Both the position numbers and the translations under genes were made by a program. A DNA stretch of 64,000 bases from Bacteroidales bacterium (lineage in GTDB: Bacteria > Bacteroidota > Bacteroidia > Bacteroidales > WCHB1-69), in the NCBI GenBank assembly GCA_017525245.1, contig JAFXTE010000080.1, positions 62,001-126,000 on the forward strand. The letters are read 5' to 3'. Positions 35,364 to 43,921 of this stretch are shown piece by piece. The first letter of the stretch is position 1. Every line of letters begins with the position of its first letter. The notes under the pieces are model-generated. The model saw only the letters and a list, made by a program, of their open reading frames with translations, had not been told where the DNA came from and made no database searches.

Positions 35364-36188
35364 ATACCTCACGTTGTCAATCAGCCGCACTGGTCCGACA
35401 TACACCGTGATGAACCCCATCACACCGTTCGGGTTGTCAAGCGTGTCGGTGGTGAGGAGCGTTTTTGCATCGGCAATTTCGAAGTAGTCGAGTTGGAATT
35501 CAGGGATTTTGGCGATTTCCGATTCCACGAACTGTTGGATTTCCGGCACGCTCTTGCACTGCTTGGATGCTTCGAGGATGCGGTGGATGTTGGCGGCGGT
35601 CTCGAACTCGTGGGCCGAGAGACGGCGGTTGCGGGAACTCATGGCCAGACCGTTGGGCTCGCGCACGATAGGGCAGGGGACGATTTCGGCAAGGATGCGG
35701 CACTGGGCGCACATCTCGCGGATGACGGCAATCTGCTGGTAGTCTTTCTCCCCGAAGTAGGCCTTGTGCGGGCGCACCCATTCGAGCAGGCGGCGCACGA
35801 TGACGCCCACGCCGTTGAAATGTCCCGGGCGGGCGGCGCCTTCCATCACGTTGGCCACGGTGCCGAAGTCATAGACCTCGGTGGGCGCGACGGGGAAGAC
35901 TTCCTCCACAGAGGGCGCAAACACGTAATCGGCAAGGTCGCCAATCAGCTTCACGTCAGCCTCCAAGGTGCGAGGATACTTCTCCAAGTCCTCGGCATTG
36001 TTGAACTGCACGGGATTCACGAAGATGGAGCAGAACACCACATCGTTTTCCGCGTGAGCGCGGCGGATGAGCGAAAGATGCCCTTCGTGGAGAGCACCCA
36101 TAGTCGGCACCATACCGATGGTCTTGCCTGCGGCACGTTCGCGCACGGCAACCTCCATCAACTTCTCAACAGTTTTGATGATTTCCAT
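35361..36188 (-). CDS. panC: Pantothenate synthetase
   Basis: 275 residues. Condenses pantoate and beta-alanine with ATP. The adenylate-binding HIGH-type motif appears as PTMGALHEGHLSLI near 28-41. CSIFVNPVQFNNAEDLEKYPR, GVGVIVRRLLEWVRPHKAYFGEKDYQQ and the KMSKS-like REPNGLAMSSRNRRLS complete the active site. A TACCTTTG box lies 56 bp upstream on the minus strand. It precedes panD in the same direction. Confidence 0.97.
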   Translation of the reverse strand: MEIIKTVEKLMEVAVRERAAGKTIGMVPTMGALHEGHLSLIRRAHAENDVVFCSIFVNPVQFNNAEDLEKYPRTLEADVKLIGDLADYVFAPSVEEVFPVAPTEVYDFGTVANVMEGAARPGHFNGVGVIVRRLLEWVRPHKAYFGEKDYQQIAVIREMCAQCRILAEIVPCPIVREPNGLAMSSRNRRLSAHEFETAANIHRILEASKQCKSVPEIQQFVESEIAKIPEFQLDYFEIADAKTLLTTDTLDNPNGVMGFITVYVGPVRLIDNVRY

Positions 36189-36243
36189 ATTGGTTTAAAA
36201 TTCAATTACTTACAAATGAATACTGCTTTGCGAAAAGCGGTCG

Positions 36244-36251
36244 CAAAGGTA
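36244..36251 (-). promoter_or_regulatory. -7 box TACCTTTG for panC
   Basis: CAAAGGTA reads TACCTTTG followed by CGAC on the minus strand, 56 bp before the panC ATG; the heptamer array begins about 30 bp further upstream. Confidence 0.5.
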
Positions 36252-36281
36252 TATTTTTTTTTGATATATGTGAACCTGTTA

Positions 36282-36365
36282 TTTTGGCTTTTGGCTTTTG
36301 GCTTTTGGCTTTTGGCTTTTGGCTTTTAGCTTTTAGCTTTTGGCTTTGACCTTTGATCTTTTGCC
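36282..36365. repeat. Heptamer array (TTTTGGC x9 plus degenerate units)
   Basis: Nine TTTTGGC or TTTTAGC units (36282-36344) continue in phase as TTTGACC, TTTGATC and TTTTGCC. Longest and cleanest array in the window, located between the ATPase gene and panC. Confidence 0.85.
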
Positions 36366-36380
36366 CACGTTCTTGCCCCA

Positions 36381-36408
36381 ACGTCTCACGTCTTACGTCT
36401 TACGTCTT
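36381..36408. repeat. Heptamer array (ACGTCTT x4)
   Basis: ACGTCTC followed by three ACGTCTT units, ending 10 bp from the ATPase stop. Confidence 0.7.
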
Positions 36409-36418
36409 TGATTAAGCC

Positions 36419-36964
36419 CTATCGAATATTCTCCTCCACCATCTCTTTCAGGTACGCCATCACCTCCGGTTCTTGTAATGATACACCGTCCAGGGCCTCA
36501 TACACCTCATCCGTGTCCAACACGTATTCAACCTCTTCCTTTCCATCTTTAACCCGTTGGAAATGAAATACAAAGTGGATCTCGGGATGGGCGGCAATCG
36601 TGAGCACCAAGGTACCGGCGAGGTCACCCATAGGGGGACGGTCAAGGTGTGTCAAACCAAAGATGGCGGTGACAGTGGTGCCGACGCCTAATTCGCTCTC
36701 GATCTTCATGGAACCGCCGGTCTGTTCGGTGTTCTGCTTCAGCAGGGGCAACCCGAGGCCGACTTTGCGCGTGGTGCGCGTGGTGAAGAACGGGTTTATG
36801 ACTTTCTCTACGGTCTCCGCGCTCATGCCGCAACCGTCGTCTTTGAAAATCAGCGTCAGCGTGTCCGCATCGTGGTTTTCCAGAACTTCAAGCGTGATGT
36901 TGTTTGCTTTTGCACGGGTGGAATTCTGGAGAATGTCCATGATGTGCATCGACAAATCTTTCAT
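36419..36964 (-). CDS. HATPase-domain (GHKL) ATP-binding protein
   Basis: 181 residues. A histidine-kinase-type ATP-binding domain without a dimerisation/His domain: MHIMDILQNSTRAKANNI (N box), LTLIFKDDGCGM (G1 box) and TTRTTRKVGLGLPLLKQNTEQTGG (F/G2 region), then GVGTTVTAIF. A ~70-residue C-terminal extension (HFQRVKDGKEEVEYVLDT) is unassigned. Its stop-to-start spacing of 2 bp to the DRTGG gene implies coupling. Similar ATPase/DRTGG/PHP sets usually stand beside [FeFe]-hydrogenase or NuoE/F genes, which are absent here. Exact role unknown. Confidence 0.85.
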   Translation of the reverse strand: MKDLSMHIMDILQNSTRAKANNITLEVLENHDADTLTLIFKDDGCGMSAETVEKVINPFFTTRTTRKVGLGLPLLKQNTEQTGGSMKIESELGVGTTVTAIFGLTHLDRPPMGDLAGTLVLTIAAHPEIHFVFHFQRVKDGKEEVEYVLDTDEVYEALDGVSLQEPEVMAYLKEMVEENIR

Positions 36965-36966
36965 AA

Positions 36967-37302
36967 CTAAGCGTTTAGATAAGTGTAGATTTGTCCGGCC
37001 ACCTCGAAGGTCTGCTCAGTGGTGCCTAAGACGGGAATGTCCTCTTCCTTGGCCTGCTCCAGCATGTCGTCATCGGGTTTGTTGCCCTTCACGAGGATGA
37101 CGCACGCCAGCTCTTTCAGCGAGGCGATGGCGATGACGTTCTTGTGGGTCTGCAAAGTCACCCAAGCTTGGCCTTCCTGCGCGAATCCCATCACATCACT
37201 CAGCAAATCAGAGACATATCCGCCCTTGATTTCGGTGTCCATATTGTCCTCACCACAAAACACGGTGAGATTCATTTTTTCTACTAATTCTTTTACGGTC
37301 AT
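36967..37302 (-). CDS. DRTGG-domain protein
   Basis: 111 residues. GGYVSDLLSDVMGFAQEGQAWVTLQTH is the core of the DRTGG domain, followed by NVIAIASLKELACVILVKGNKPDDDMLEQAKEEDIPVLGT. The domain occurs in phosphotransacetylase-associated and hydrogenase-associated proteins and probably binds a ligand or partner; no catalytic residues are known. Middle gene of the PHP-DRTGG-ATPase set on the minus strand. Confidence 0.85.
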   Translation of the reverse strand: MTVKELVEKMNLTVFCGEDNMDTEIKGGYVSDLLSDVMGFAQEGQAWVTLQTHKNVIAIASLKELACVILVKGNKPDDDMLEQAKEEDIPVLGTTEQTFEVAGQIYTYLNA

Positions 37303-37379
37303 ATTGGTTGGTTTATTTGTTTCTAAATTGTAATTCGTTTTTTAGTTTTACCGAGCTCTTGACCCTTCGGGATTGCTCA

Positions 37380-37425
37380 CCCCCTGCCCTTCGGGCATCC
37401 CCCTAAAGGGGGAATGGTGCTTCGG
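37380..37425. repeat. Bipartite palindromic (REP-like) repeat
   Basis: Contains GCCCTTCGGGC followed by CCCCCTAAAGGGGG and GGTGCTTCGG. Read on the minus strand it matches 47209-47261 over about 50 bp, and it shares its two-hairpin layout with the inverted repeats of the DUF559 element. Confidence 0.7.
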
Positions 37426-37438
37426 CCGTGTCTTCAGT

Positions 37439-37466
37439 AATTCATAATTCATAATTCATAATTGAA
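37439..37466. repeat. Heptamer array (AATTCAT x3)
   Basis: Three AATTCAT units and AATTGAA run into the 3' end of the PHP gene (stop at 37456). Confidence 0.65.
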
Positions 37467-38199
37467 GCAGCACCTCCCTTCCGTCCTCCCCATGTAGTGC
37501 CTTCCGGATTTCCTCGAAGCTGCGGGTTTCCATCTTCAGGTAGCAGGGCGCGGTGCCGATCACGTCGGGTTGATGAGCGTCCGAGCTTCTGGTGAACATT
37601 TTGTTCTTCAGATATTTGTGGACTTTCAAGATCTCGTCTTTGTTGCCGTGCTTGGAGAGTTCCACCGCATCATAGTCCAAGTCGAACGGGATGAAACCCA
37701 ATTGCGCGATGAGGCTGTTCTTCATCTTGTCGATGTGCGCGGGCACGAACAAGCCGCCCAATTCGTGGACTTTGTCCGCTATCTGGTTGACATTCTGGTC
37801 AATGGCGGAGGTCAACAGGCGCGGCTCCTCATACACGATGTTCATCTCTTCGTCAATCTGCACCTGGTCGCCGAAGAAGTCGGGGTCGTTGGGGATGTTC
37901 GGGAGGTGTTCGTCGAGGTAAGCCTGGAACTTGTCCAATGACTCGTGGTCGCCGAAATAAGCCAGACAGTGCGCCTCCTCCTTGGTGGTCACCTCCGCGC
38001 CGCAGAGCACAAAGATGTCGCGGTTGTGCGAGTAGTGCTCGGCCAGACGGCAGTGCCGCGTGGCATTATGGTCGGTGATGGCGATCACATCAAGGCCTCT
38101 CTCCAAAGCGATCGCGATGATGTTCTCCGGTGTCATGTCTAAATCACCGCAGGGGGAAAAAAGCGTATGCGTATGTAAATCAGCTTTATAGATGTTCAT
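37456..38199 (-). CDS. PHP-domain phosphoesterase-like protein
   Basis: 247 residues. Starts KADLHTHTLFSPCGDLDMTPENI, giving the first metal motif HxH. AITDHNAT, the CGAEVTTKEEAHCLAYFGDH block and the C-terminal SSDAHQPDVIG complete the three-metal PHP site. ILTSAIDQNVNQIADKVHELGG and PAHIDKMKNSLIAQLGF supply the middle. Members act as phosphatases or nucleases; the substrate here is unknown. First gene of the module that also holds DRTGG and HATPase proteins, separated from them by a repeat-rich 150-bp gap. Confidence 0.88.
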   Translation of the reverse strand: MNIYKADLHTHTLFSPCGDLDMTPENIIAIALERGLDVIAITDHNATRHCRLAEHYSHNRDIFVLCGAEVTTKEEAHCLAYFGDHESLDKFQAYLDEHLPNIPNDPDFFGDQVQIDEEMNIVYEEPRLLTSAIDQNVNQIADKVHELGGLFVPAHIDKMKNSLIAQLGFIPFDLDYDAVELSKHGNKDEILKVHKYLKNKMFTRSSDAHQPDVIGTAPCYLKMETRSFEEIRKALHGEDGREVLLQL

Positions 38200-38218
38200 T
38201 AACCAAAAAAATTGCGGG

Positions 38219-38226
38219 CAAAGATA
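38219..38226 (-). promoter_or_regulatory. -7 box TATCTTTG for the PHP gene
   Basis: CAAAGATA reads TATCTTTG then CCCG on the minus strand, 19 bp before the PHP ATG. Divergent from the glycogen-enzyme promoter. Confidence 0.55.
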
Positions 38227-38232
38227 CTATTT

Positions 38233-38264
38233 TTTGCGATATTGCCTATTTTTTGTTACATTTG
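38233..38264 (+). promoter_or_regulatory. Full Bacteroidota promoter (TTTG-N20-TACATTTG) for the glucan enzyme
   Basis: TTTG at 38233-38236 and TACATTTG at 38257-38264 are 20 bp apart, the consensus spacing. The ATG is 40 bp downstream. Confidence 0.7.
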
Positions 38265-38304
38265 CAACTTGTTTTTTGAATTGATAAATTTGCCTTAATT
38301 ATTT

Positions 38305-41300
38305 ATGAATCAGAAGTATAGCGATTACCTTTTTGAAACTTCCTGGGAGATTTGTAACAAAGTGGGCGGCATTTACACCGTCCTTTCCACCAAAGCGGCC
38401 ACCGTGGTGGGCAACTATCATGATCATTACATCTGTATCGGTCCTGACATTCCGAAAGAATATAACGACGATTTCGTGGAGGATCCCACGCTGTTCAAGA
38501 ACTGGCGTGACATTGTCGCTCGCGACGGTCTGAAAGTGCGCATCGGAAGATGGCAGATTGTAGGTTCCCCGATTGTCTTTTTGGTGGATTTTACCAGCTT
38601 TTTTGAGAAAAAGAACGAGATTCTGACCAAATTCTGGCTTCGTTACAAACTGGATTCGATTTCCGGACAGTGGGATTATATCGAGCCCGCGTTGTTTGGC
38701 TATGCTGCTGGTCGCGTGATAGAAAGTTTCTACAACTTCTATTGCAGCTCGATGGACAAAATCGTGGCGCACTTCCATGAGTGGATGACGGGTACGGGTA
38801 TTCTCTACCTTGAATCTGTGGCCCCGCAGATTGCCACGGTGTTCACCACCCACGCCACCGTCCTCGGCCGTTGCATCGCCGGGAACGGTCTTCCGCTATA
38901 CGCTGATATCCAGCAATATAATCCGTTTGATACGGCTCAACGCTTCGGGGTGCAGTCCAAGTTTTCGTTGGAGTCGCTGTCGGCCAAGCACGCGGATGCC
39001 TACACCACGGTGAGCGAGATCACCAATCGTGAGTGCGCGGCGTTCTTCGAGAGACCTGCCGATGTGATCACCATCAACGGTTTCGAGAATGCTTTTGTGC
39101 CGAAAGGTGAGGAGTTTGACCGCAAGCGCAAGGCCGCCCGCGAGCGGCTTTTGCAAGTGGCCTCCACGCTGATCCAGACCCAGATTCCAGACGACGCCCT
39201 GCTGGTCATCAACAGCGGTCGCTATGAGTTCAAGAACAAGGGTATCGATGTGTTTATCAAGAGCTTGGCGAAGGTCGCCGAAGCCAATCCGGACCGTCCC
39301 GTCGTGGCGTTCCTTACCGTTCCCGCCGGTCAAAGCGGTCGTCAGGAAGAACTGGCCGCCCAGATGACCCAGCCCGTGAGCGGAGTGCCCATGTCCGACC
39401 GTTTCGTGACCCATGTGCTTCACGATCCCTACCATGACCCGATTCTCAACGAGCTGAACAATAACGGATTACATAACAGTCCTGAACAAAATGTGAAGGT
39501 GGTCTTTGCCCCTGTCTATTTGGACGGCGAGGATGGCATCTTCAACATGAAATACTATGACTTGCTGATTGGATTTGACCTCTCGGTGTTCCCATCTTAT
39601 TATGAACCATGGGGTTATACTCCGTTGGAGAGCATCGCGTTCGGTATCCCGACCATCACTACCTCGCTGGCCGGTTTCGGCGCGTGGGTGCAGGAGCACT
39701 TCACCCAGCAGCAGAGCGTCAGTGTGATTCAGCGCACCGACCACAACGACGATGAGGTGGTGAAGGCCATCGCGGACCAGATTCTGTTCTACAACCATTG
39801 TACCCCTCAAGCCATGGCCGACATCCGCAAGACGGCGGTCAATATCGCTGAAAAAGCCCTGTGGACGCATCTTTTCGCCAATTACGAGAAGACGTATGAC
39901 ATTGCGTTGGGCAAGAGTGGCGAGCGTTACGCGCAATACCAGAACAAGACCTCCAATGTGGGCATGATGGTACAGGAACTCCAAGTGGAGAAACCGAACT
40001 GGCACCGCGTCTCTGTGAAATCCCATCTGCCTGAGCAGCTGCGTCTTTTGGAGAAACTGTCGGAGAATTTGTGGTGGAGCTGGACGTTCGAGGCCCGCGA
40101 GTTGTTTGAGGAAATTGCAGGTCCCTCCCTTTGGAAGGCTTGCGAAGAAAACCCCGTCCACATGTTGCAACTGCTGCCGTTAGAAAGAATGGAGAATTTT
40201 GCTCATAATGATGAGTATATCAGTAAGTTGAAAAGTGTCTATGAACGGTATACGGCCTATATGCAGGAGCCGTGCAACCGCAAGGAGGACCGTATCGCCT
40301 ACTTCAGCATGGAGTTCGGTATCAGCAACGAGCTGAAGATTTTCTCCGGCGGTCTCGGCATGTTGGCTGGCGACTACCTCAAGGAGGCCAGTGACTGCAA
40401 CGTGAACATGCTCGGCGTCGGTCTGCTTTACCGCTATGGCTACTTCCAGCAGCAGATTTCCGCATACGGTGAGCAGGTCAACCTTTACCCGCCGCAAAGC
40501 TTCTCCAAACTGCCCATCAAGCCCTACAAGGACAAGGATGGCAACTGGCTCATGGTCAGCGTGGCGATGCCCGGTCGTAACCTCTACGCCCGCATCTGGC
40601 GCGTGGATGTCGGTCGTATCCCGCTCTATCTCCTTGATACAGACTTTGATAAAAACTGGCAGGAGGATCGCGGCGTGACGGCCACCTTGTACGGCGGCGA
40701 TGTTGAAAACCGTCTCAAACAGGAGATTCTGCTCGGTATCGGCGGCGTGCGTATGCTCAAGGCCGTCGGCGAAACCCCGACCATCTTCCATCTCAACGAA
40801 GGCCATGCCGCCTTCCTGAATCTGGAACGCATCCTGCAAGTGATGCAGAACGAGCATCTGAACCGTCAGATGGCGGTCGAGTTGGTGAAAGCCTCGTCGC
40901 TTTACACCACCCACACGCCAGTGCCCGCCGGTCACGATGCCTTCACAGAAGATCTGATGCGCACCTATTTCGCCACCTACTCCCAGCAGTTCAATGTAAG
41001 TTGGGAAACGTTCATGGGCTTCGGACGCAGACACGACGGAAACACCTTCGACAAGTTCTCGATGAGTATCCTCGCGTGCCGTTTCTCCCAGGAAATCAAC
41101 GGGGTGAGCCGCATTCACGGCCGCGTGTCGCAAGAGATGTTCGCCGACCTCTATGAAGGTCGTTTCGCAGAAGAATTGCACATCGGTTATGTCACCAACG
41201 GCGTGCATTACCCGACATGGGCGCACAAGAAATGGCAGACATTGCACCGCAGCATTTTTGGCGAAGGTTTGACCAAGGATTGCTCCAATCCGCTGGTATG

Positions 41301-42534
41301 GAAGAAGATAAACGACGTCCCTGACGCCGACCTGTGGCTCATCAAGCAGGAGTTGCGCCAGGAGATGATGACAGCCATCAAAGAGATGCTGGCCGAGCAG
41401 ATGCGTACACGCAACGAGTCGCCCGCGCTCATTGAGGCCACCCTCAAGGCGCTGCGCGATGATGTGCTCACCATCGGTTTCGCCCGTCGTTTCGCCACCT
41501 ACAAACGCGCCCATCTGCTCTTTATGAACGAGCAGAAACTCAAGGCGTTGCTCATGAATCCAGAAAAGCCGGTGCAGTTCATTTTCGCCGGCAAGGCGCA
41601 CCCGCACGACAAGGCCGGTCAGGATCTCATCAAACGCATCATCGAGCTTAGTCGCCGTCCCGAATTTATCGGCAAGATCATCTTCGTGGAGAACTACAAC
41701 ATGATCCTGGCCAAGAAGTTGGTGTCGGGTTGCGATGTCTGGATGAACACGCCGACCCGTCCGTTGGAGGCATCCGGCACCAGCGGCGAGAAAGCCGTGA
41801 TGAACGGAGTGCTGAATCTCAGTGTGTTAGACGGATGGTGGGCCGAGGGTTATGTCCCCGGTGCCGGCTGGGCACTCAAAGAGCAGATTACCTATCAGGA
41901 CAACCGTTTGCAGGACGAATTGGATGCGGAAACGCTCTATAACATTATCGGAGAGCAGATTACAACGACATTCTACAATCGTGATGCGCAAGGCATTCCC
42001 ACTGAGTGGGTCGCCATGATGAAGAAATGCTTCACCCAGATCTCCCCGCATTTCACCATGAAGCGCCAGTTGGACGACTATTATCGCAAGTTCTATCATA
42101 AATTGATGAACAGGAGCCGCCTGTTGAGTGCCAATGACAACGAAAATGTCCGGATTCTTCTCAAATGGCGCGAGAACGTCCTTGCCGGCTGGAACGACAT
42201 CGAATGTGTCGGCGTGGATTATCCCAAGAACGACAAGAACACCTATTGCGTGGGTGACCGTATGCAATGCCGTTTGGAGTTGCGTCTCGGGTCGTTGCGT
42301 CCTCAGGATGTGAAAGTGGAGATGGTGTTTGTCACGGCTGAAGATCATGGTCAGAGACCCAAGTTGGAATACAAGGTGCCTTTCGTGTTCGAAACGGAGC
42401 GCGACGGCATCTGCACGTTCGTCTGTTGTGAGACGGCGCAGCACATCGGTGTGTGGGACTGCGCGGTCCGCGTCATCCCGAATCACGAATTGCTGCCGCA
42501 CGACCAGGACTTCAATATTGTGAGATGGATCTAA
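38305..42534 (+). CDS. Glycogen synthase (GT3-like) / alpha-glucan phosphorylase (GT35) fusion
   Basis: 1409 residues. Residues 1-~560 are a GT3-type glycogen synthase (SWEICNKVGGIYTVLSTKA; HFHEWMTGTGILYLE; HATVLGR; DLSVFPSYYEPWGYTPLESIAFG with the donor-binding Glu). Residues ~600-1409 are a bacterial-type alpha-glucan phosphorylase (ENLWWSWTFEARELFE; YFSMEFGISNELKIFSGGLG; LNEGHAAFLNLER; and EASGTSGEKAVMNG, with PLP-binding Lys1163). Fusions of this kind are known in Bacteroidota. One chain thus carries both polymerisation and phosphorolysis of storage glucan. Whether both halves are active cannot be read directly, but key motifs look intact. Confidence 0.93.
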   Translation: MNQKYSDYLFETSWEICNKVGGIYTVLSTKAATVVGNYHDHYICIGPDIPKEYNDDFVEDPTLFKNWRDIVARDGLKVRIGRWQIVGSPIVFLVDFTSFFEKKNEILTKFWLRYKLDSISGQWDYIEPALFGYAAGRVIESFYNFYCSSMDKIVAHFHEWMTGTGILYLESVAPQIATVFTTHATVLGRCIAGNGLPLYADIQQYNPFDTAQRFGVQSKFSLESLSAKHADAYTTVSEITNRECAAFFERPADVITINGFENAFVPKGEEFDRKRKAARERLLQVASTLIQTQIPDDALLVINSGRYEFKNKGIDVFIKSLAKVAEANPDRPVVAFLTVPAGQSGRQEELAAQMTQPVSGVPMSDRFVTHVLHDPYHDPILNELNNNGLHNSPEQNVKVVFAPVYLDGEDGIFNMKYYDLLIGFDLSVFPSYYEPWGYTPLESIAFGIPTITTSLAGFGAWVQEHFTQQQSVSVIQRTDHNDDEVVKAIADQILFYNHCTPQAMADIRKTAVNIAEKALWTHLFANYEKTYDIALGKSGERYAQYQNKTSNVGMMVQELQVEKPNWHRVSVKSHLPEQLRLLEKLSENLWWSWTFEARELFEEIAGPSLWKACEENPVHMLQLLPLERMENFAHNDEYISKLKSVYERYTAYMQEPCNRKEDRIAYFSMEFGISNELKIFSGGLGMLAGDYLKEASDCNVNMLGVGLLYRYGYFQQQISAYGEQVNLYPPQSFSKLPIKPYKDKDGNWLMVSVAMPGRNLYARIWRVDVGRIPLYLLDTDFDKNWQEDRGVTATLYGGDVENRLKQEILLGIGGVRMLKAVGETPTIFHLNEGHAAFLNLERILQVMQNEHLNRQMAVELVKASSLYTTHTPVPAGHDAFTEDLMRTYFATYSQQFNVSWETFMGFGRRHDGNTFDKFSMSILACRFSQEINGVSRIHGRVSQEMFADLYEGRFAEELHIGYVTNGVHYPTWAHKKWQTLHRSIFGEGLTKDCSNPLVWKKINDVPDADLWLIKQELRQEMMTAIKEMLAEQMRTRNESPALIEATLKALRDDVLTIGFARRFATYKRAHLLFMNEQKLKALLMNPEKPVQFIFAGKAHPHDKAGQDLIKRIIELSRRPEFIGKIIFVENYNMILAKKLVSGCDVWMNTPTRPLEASGTSGEKAVMNGVLNLSVLDGWWAEGYVPGAGWALKEQITYQDNRLQDELDAETLYNIIGEQITTTFYNRDAQGIPTEWVAMMKKCFTQISPHFTMKRQLDDYYRKFYHKLMNRSRLLSANDNENVRILLKWRENVLAGWNDIECVGVDYPKNDKNTYCVGDRMQCRLELRLGSLRPQDVKVEMVFVTAEDHGQRPKLEYKVPFVFETERDGICTFVCCETAQHIGVWDCAVRVIPNHELLPHDQDFNIVRWI

Positions 42535-42536
42535 TC

Positions 42537-42578
42537 AATTAGTAATTTGTAATTAGTAATTAGTAATTAGTAGTTGGT
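42537..42578. repeat. Heptamer array (AATTAGT)
   Basis: AATTAGT, AATTTGT, three more AATTAGT and AGTTGGT, all in 7-bp phase, directly after the stop of the glucan enzyme. Confidence 0.75.
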
Positions 42579-42602
42579 TTTGATTCTTCTATTGGTTTTG
42601 AA

Positions 42603-43262
42603 ATGAATCAAGCTCATATAGCGTTCTGGCTGAAGGAGTTCGAGCGTTTCACCACTGCGGTGGTGGCCAATGGCGAAGTCCCTGATTCCGAGTTGTCATT
42701 GAGCATTCTTAACGATAAGAGGCGCATTGTCTGTTGTGACGGTGCGCTTCAAAAGTTGTTGTCCATCAACATTATACCGGATGTTGTGGTGGGTGACGGG
42801 GATTCGATGGATCGCGAGGAATTGTCGCGACACAATATCCCTTATCACGCAGACCGCAGCGAGGAATACAACGACCTGCAGAAGGCGTTGAAATATTGTA
42901 TGGCCAATGGATACGATGACGTGTTGTTGTTGGGCTGCGGTGGTCTGCGCGAGGATCATTTCATCGCCAACCTGAGCATATTAGTGATGTATTCCGAAAA
43001 GATGCGGCTGGCTATGCTGACCGAGCATGGCGTGTTCAACGTGATGCGCGGTACGTCCATGTTCCGTTCTGTTCCGGGGCTGCAGGTCTCCGTCTTCCCG
43101 AGAAACTTGCACACGAAACTTTCCTTCAGCGGACTGAAATATCCTGTCAACAACCGTTCTTTCAACTGGTTATGGGAGGGAAGTTTGAACGAAGCGGTAG
43201 GCGATGCATTCACCGTGGAGGCGGATGATGAGGAACCGGTGGTGGTGTATCGGGTGCTATAA
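42603..43262 (+). CDS. thiN: Thiamine pyrophosphokinase
   Basis: 219 residues. Transfers pyrophosphate from ATP to thiamine, giving ThDP. IVCCDGALQKLLSINIIPDVVVGDGDSMDREEL holds the metal-binding Asp residues; DLQKALKYCMANGYDDVLLLGCGGLREDHFIANL and the C-terminal LSFSGLKYPVNNRSF match the family. It stands alone between two heptamer arrays; no thiamine riboswitch is visible. Confidence 0.9.
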   Translation: MNQAHIAFWLKEFERFTTAVVANGEVPDSELSLSILNDKRRIVCCDGALQKLLSINIIPDVVVGDGDSMDREELSRHNIPYHADRSEEYNDLQKALKYCMANGYDDVLLLGCGGLREDHFIANLSILVMYSEKMRLAMLTEHGVFNVMRGTSMFRSVPGLQVSVFPRNLHTKLSFSGLKYPVNNRSFNWLWEGSLNEAVGDAFTVEADDEEPVVVYRVL

Positions 43263-43264
43263 TG

Positions 43265-43292
43265 CTGAATGCTGAATGTTGAATGCTGAATT
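43265..43292. repeat. Heptamer array (CTGAATG)
   Basis: Two CTGAATG units, TTGAATG and CTGAATT, starting 2 bp after the thiN stop. Confidence 0.75.
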
Positions 43293-43323
43293 ACTACTGA
43301 TGCAATATTCTTAAGGACAGAAT

Positions 43324-43463
43324 GTATCTGTCAAGCGATTTGATTTATTCCGAAGCCATCCTCTCGTACCAATGTGTTTTCTGGCACCGGCACCGCAGTG
43401 CCGGCGCGGGAGTATTCCCCTTCTATTTTAGAAGGGGTGCCCGAAGGGCGGGGTAGTAATATA
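43324..43463. repeat. Left inverted repeat of the DUF559 element
   Basis: Outer 19 bp GTATCTGTCAAGCGATTTG; then hairpin A (CCGGCAC, loop CGCA, GTGCCGG at 43387-43404); hairpin B (CCCCTTCTA and TAGAAGGGG at 43417-43437); hairpin C (GCCC, GAA, GGGC at 43439-43449); and GGGGTAGTAATATA. Reverse-complements the right arm. Confidence 0.85.
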
Positions 43464-43470
43464 GGCATTC

Positions 43471-43896
43471 TTATTCCTTTTTTTCATAATCCTCATGCTC
43501 GTAATTATCTACAATATATTTTCTTAACTCCTCTAACACTATGCTCACATGCTGCAGGACATCAAAATCCGTAGTATGGAAGACCTTTAGCCCGAGCCCT
43601 TCCAGATATTTGTCCCGTTGTTCGTCGTAGTCCGCTTTTTCGTTGTGCGAGCCGCCGTCAATCTCAATTACAAGCCCAAGCCTCTTCACGTAAAAATCAA
43701 CGATATAGTTGCCGATAACTTTCTGTCTGTAAAAATCAAGACCATGGAACATCTTCCTGCGAACCTGCATCCAGAATGCGATTTCGGCTATATTGCCGGA
43801 CTTGCGATTCTTGCGTGAATAGCCCAAAAGCTCTCTGTTTTCAGGAAGATTGTGGACATAGCGGTCTTTGATTCCGATACCGTTAATGATGGTCAT
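43471..43896 (-). CDS. DUF559 family endonuclease-like protein
   Basis: 141 residues. The DUF559 (Vsr-like, PD-(D/E)xK) core is clear: FWMQVRRKMFHGLDFYRQKVIGNYIVDFYV near 46-75, LGLVIEIDGGSHNEKADYDEQRDKYLEGLGLKVFHT near 78-113, with the catalytic D71, E82 and D84 plus the following GGSH. The N-terminus (MTIINGIGIKDRYVHNLPENRELLGYSRKNRKSGNIAEIA) is typical of the family, whose members start with reading such as 'NARELRKN'. Enclosed on both sides by the inverted repeats. Function unsettled: could nick or cut DNA in repair or mobility; no methylase partner is present. Confidence 0.85.
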   Translation of the reverse strand: MTIINGIGIKDRYVHNLPENRELLGYSRKNRKSGNIAEIAFWMQVRRKMFHGLDFYRQKVIGNYIVDFYVKRLGLVIEIDGGSHNEKADYDEQRDKYLEGLGLKVFHTTDFDVLQHVSIVLEELRKYIVDNYEHEDYEKKE

Positions 43897-43921
43897 TATT
43901 TTACAAGGAATTCTGATATTT

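Noticed and set aside
36282..36365. Possible CRISPR or minisatellite
   Set aside because: Units are 7 bp without spacers, far below CRISPR repeat size, and no cas genes are near. Described instead as a heptamer array.
40180..41607. Long open frame antisense to the glucan phosphorylase domain
   Set aside because: Shadow of the GC-rich phosphorylase half; no recognisable domain and no promoter.
43471..43896. Vsr mismatch endonuclease of a restriction-modification system
   Set aside because: No DNA methylase gene is nearby and the chain lacks Vsr zinc-site residues; DUF559 fits better.
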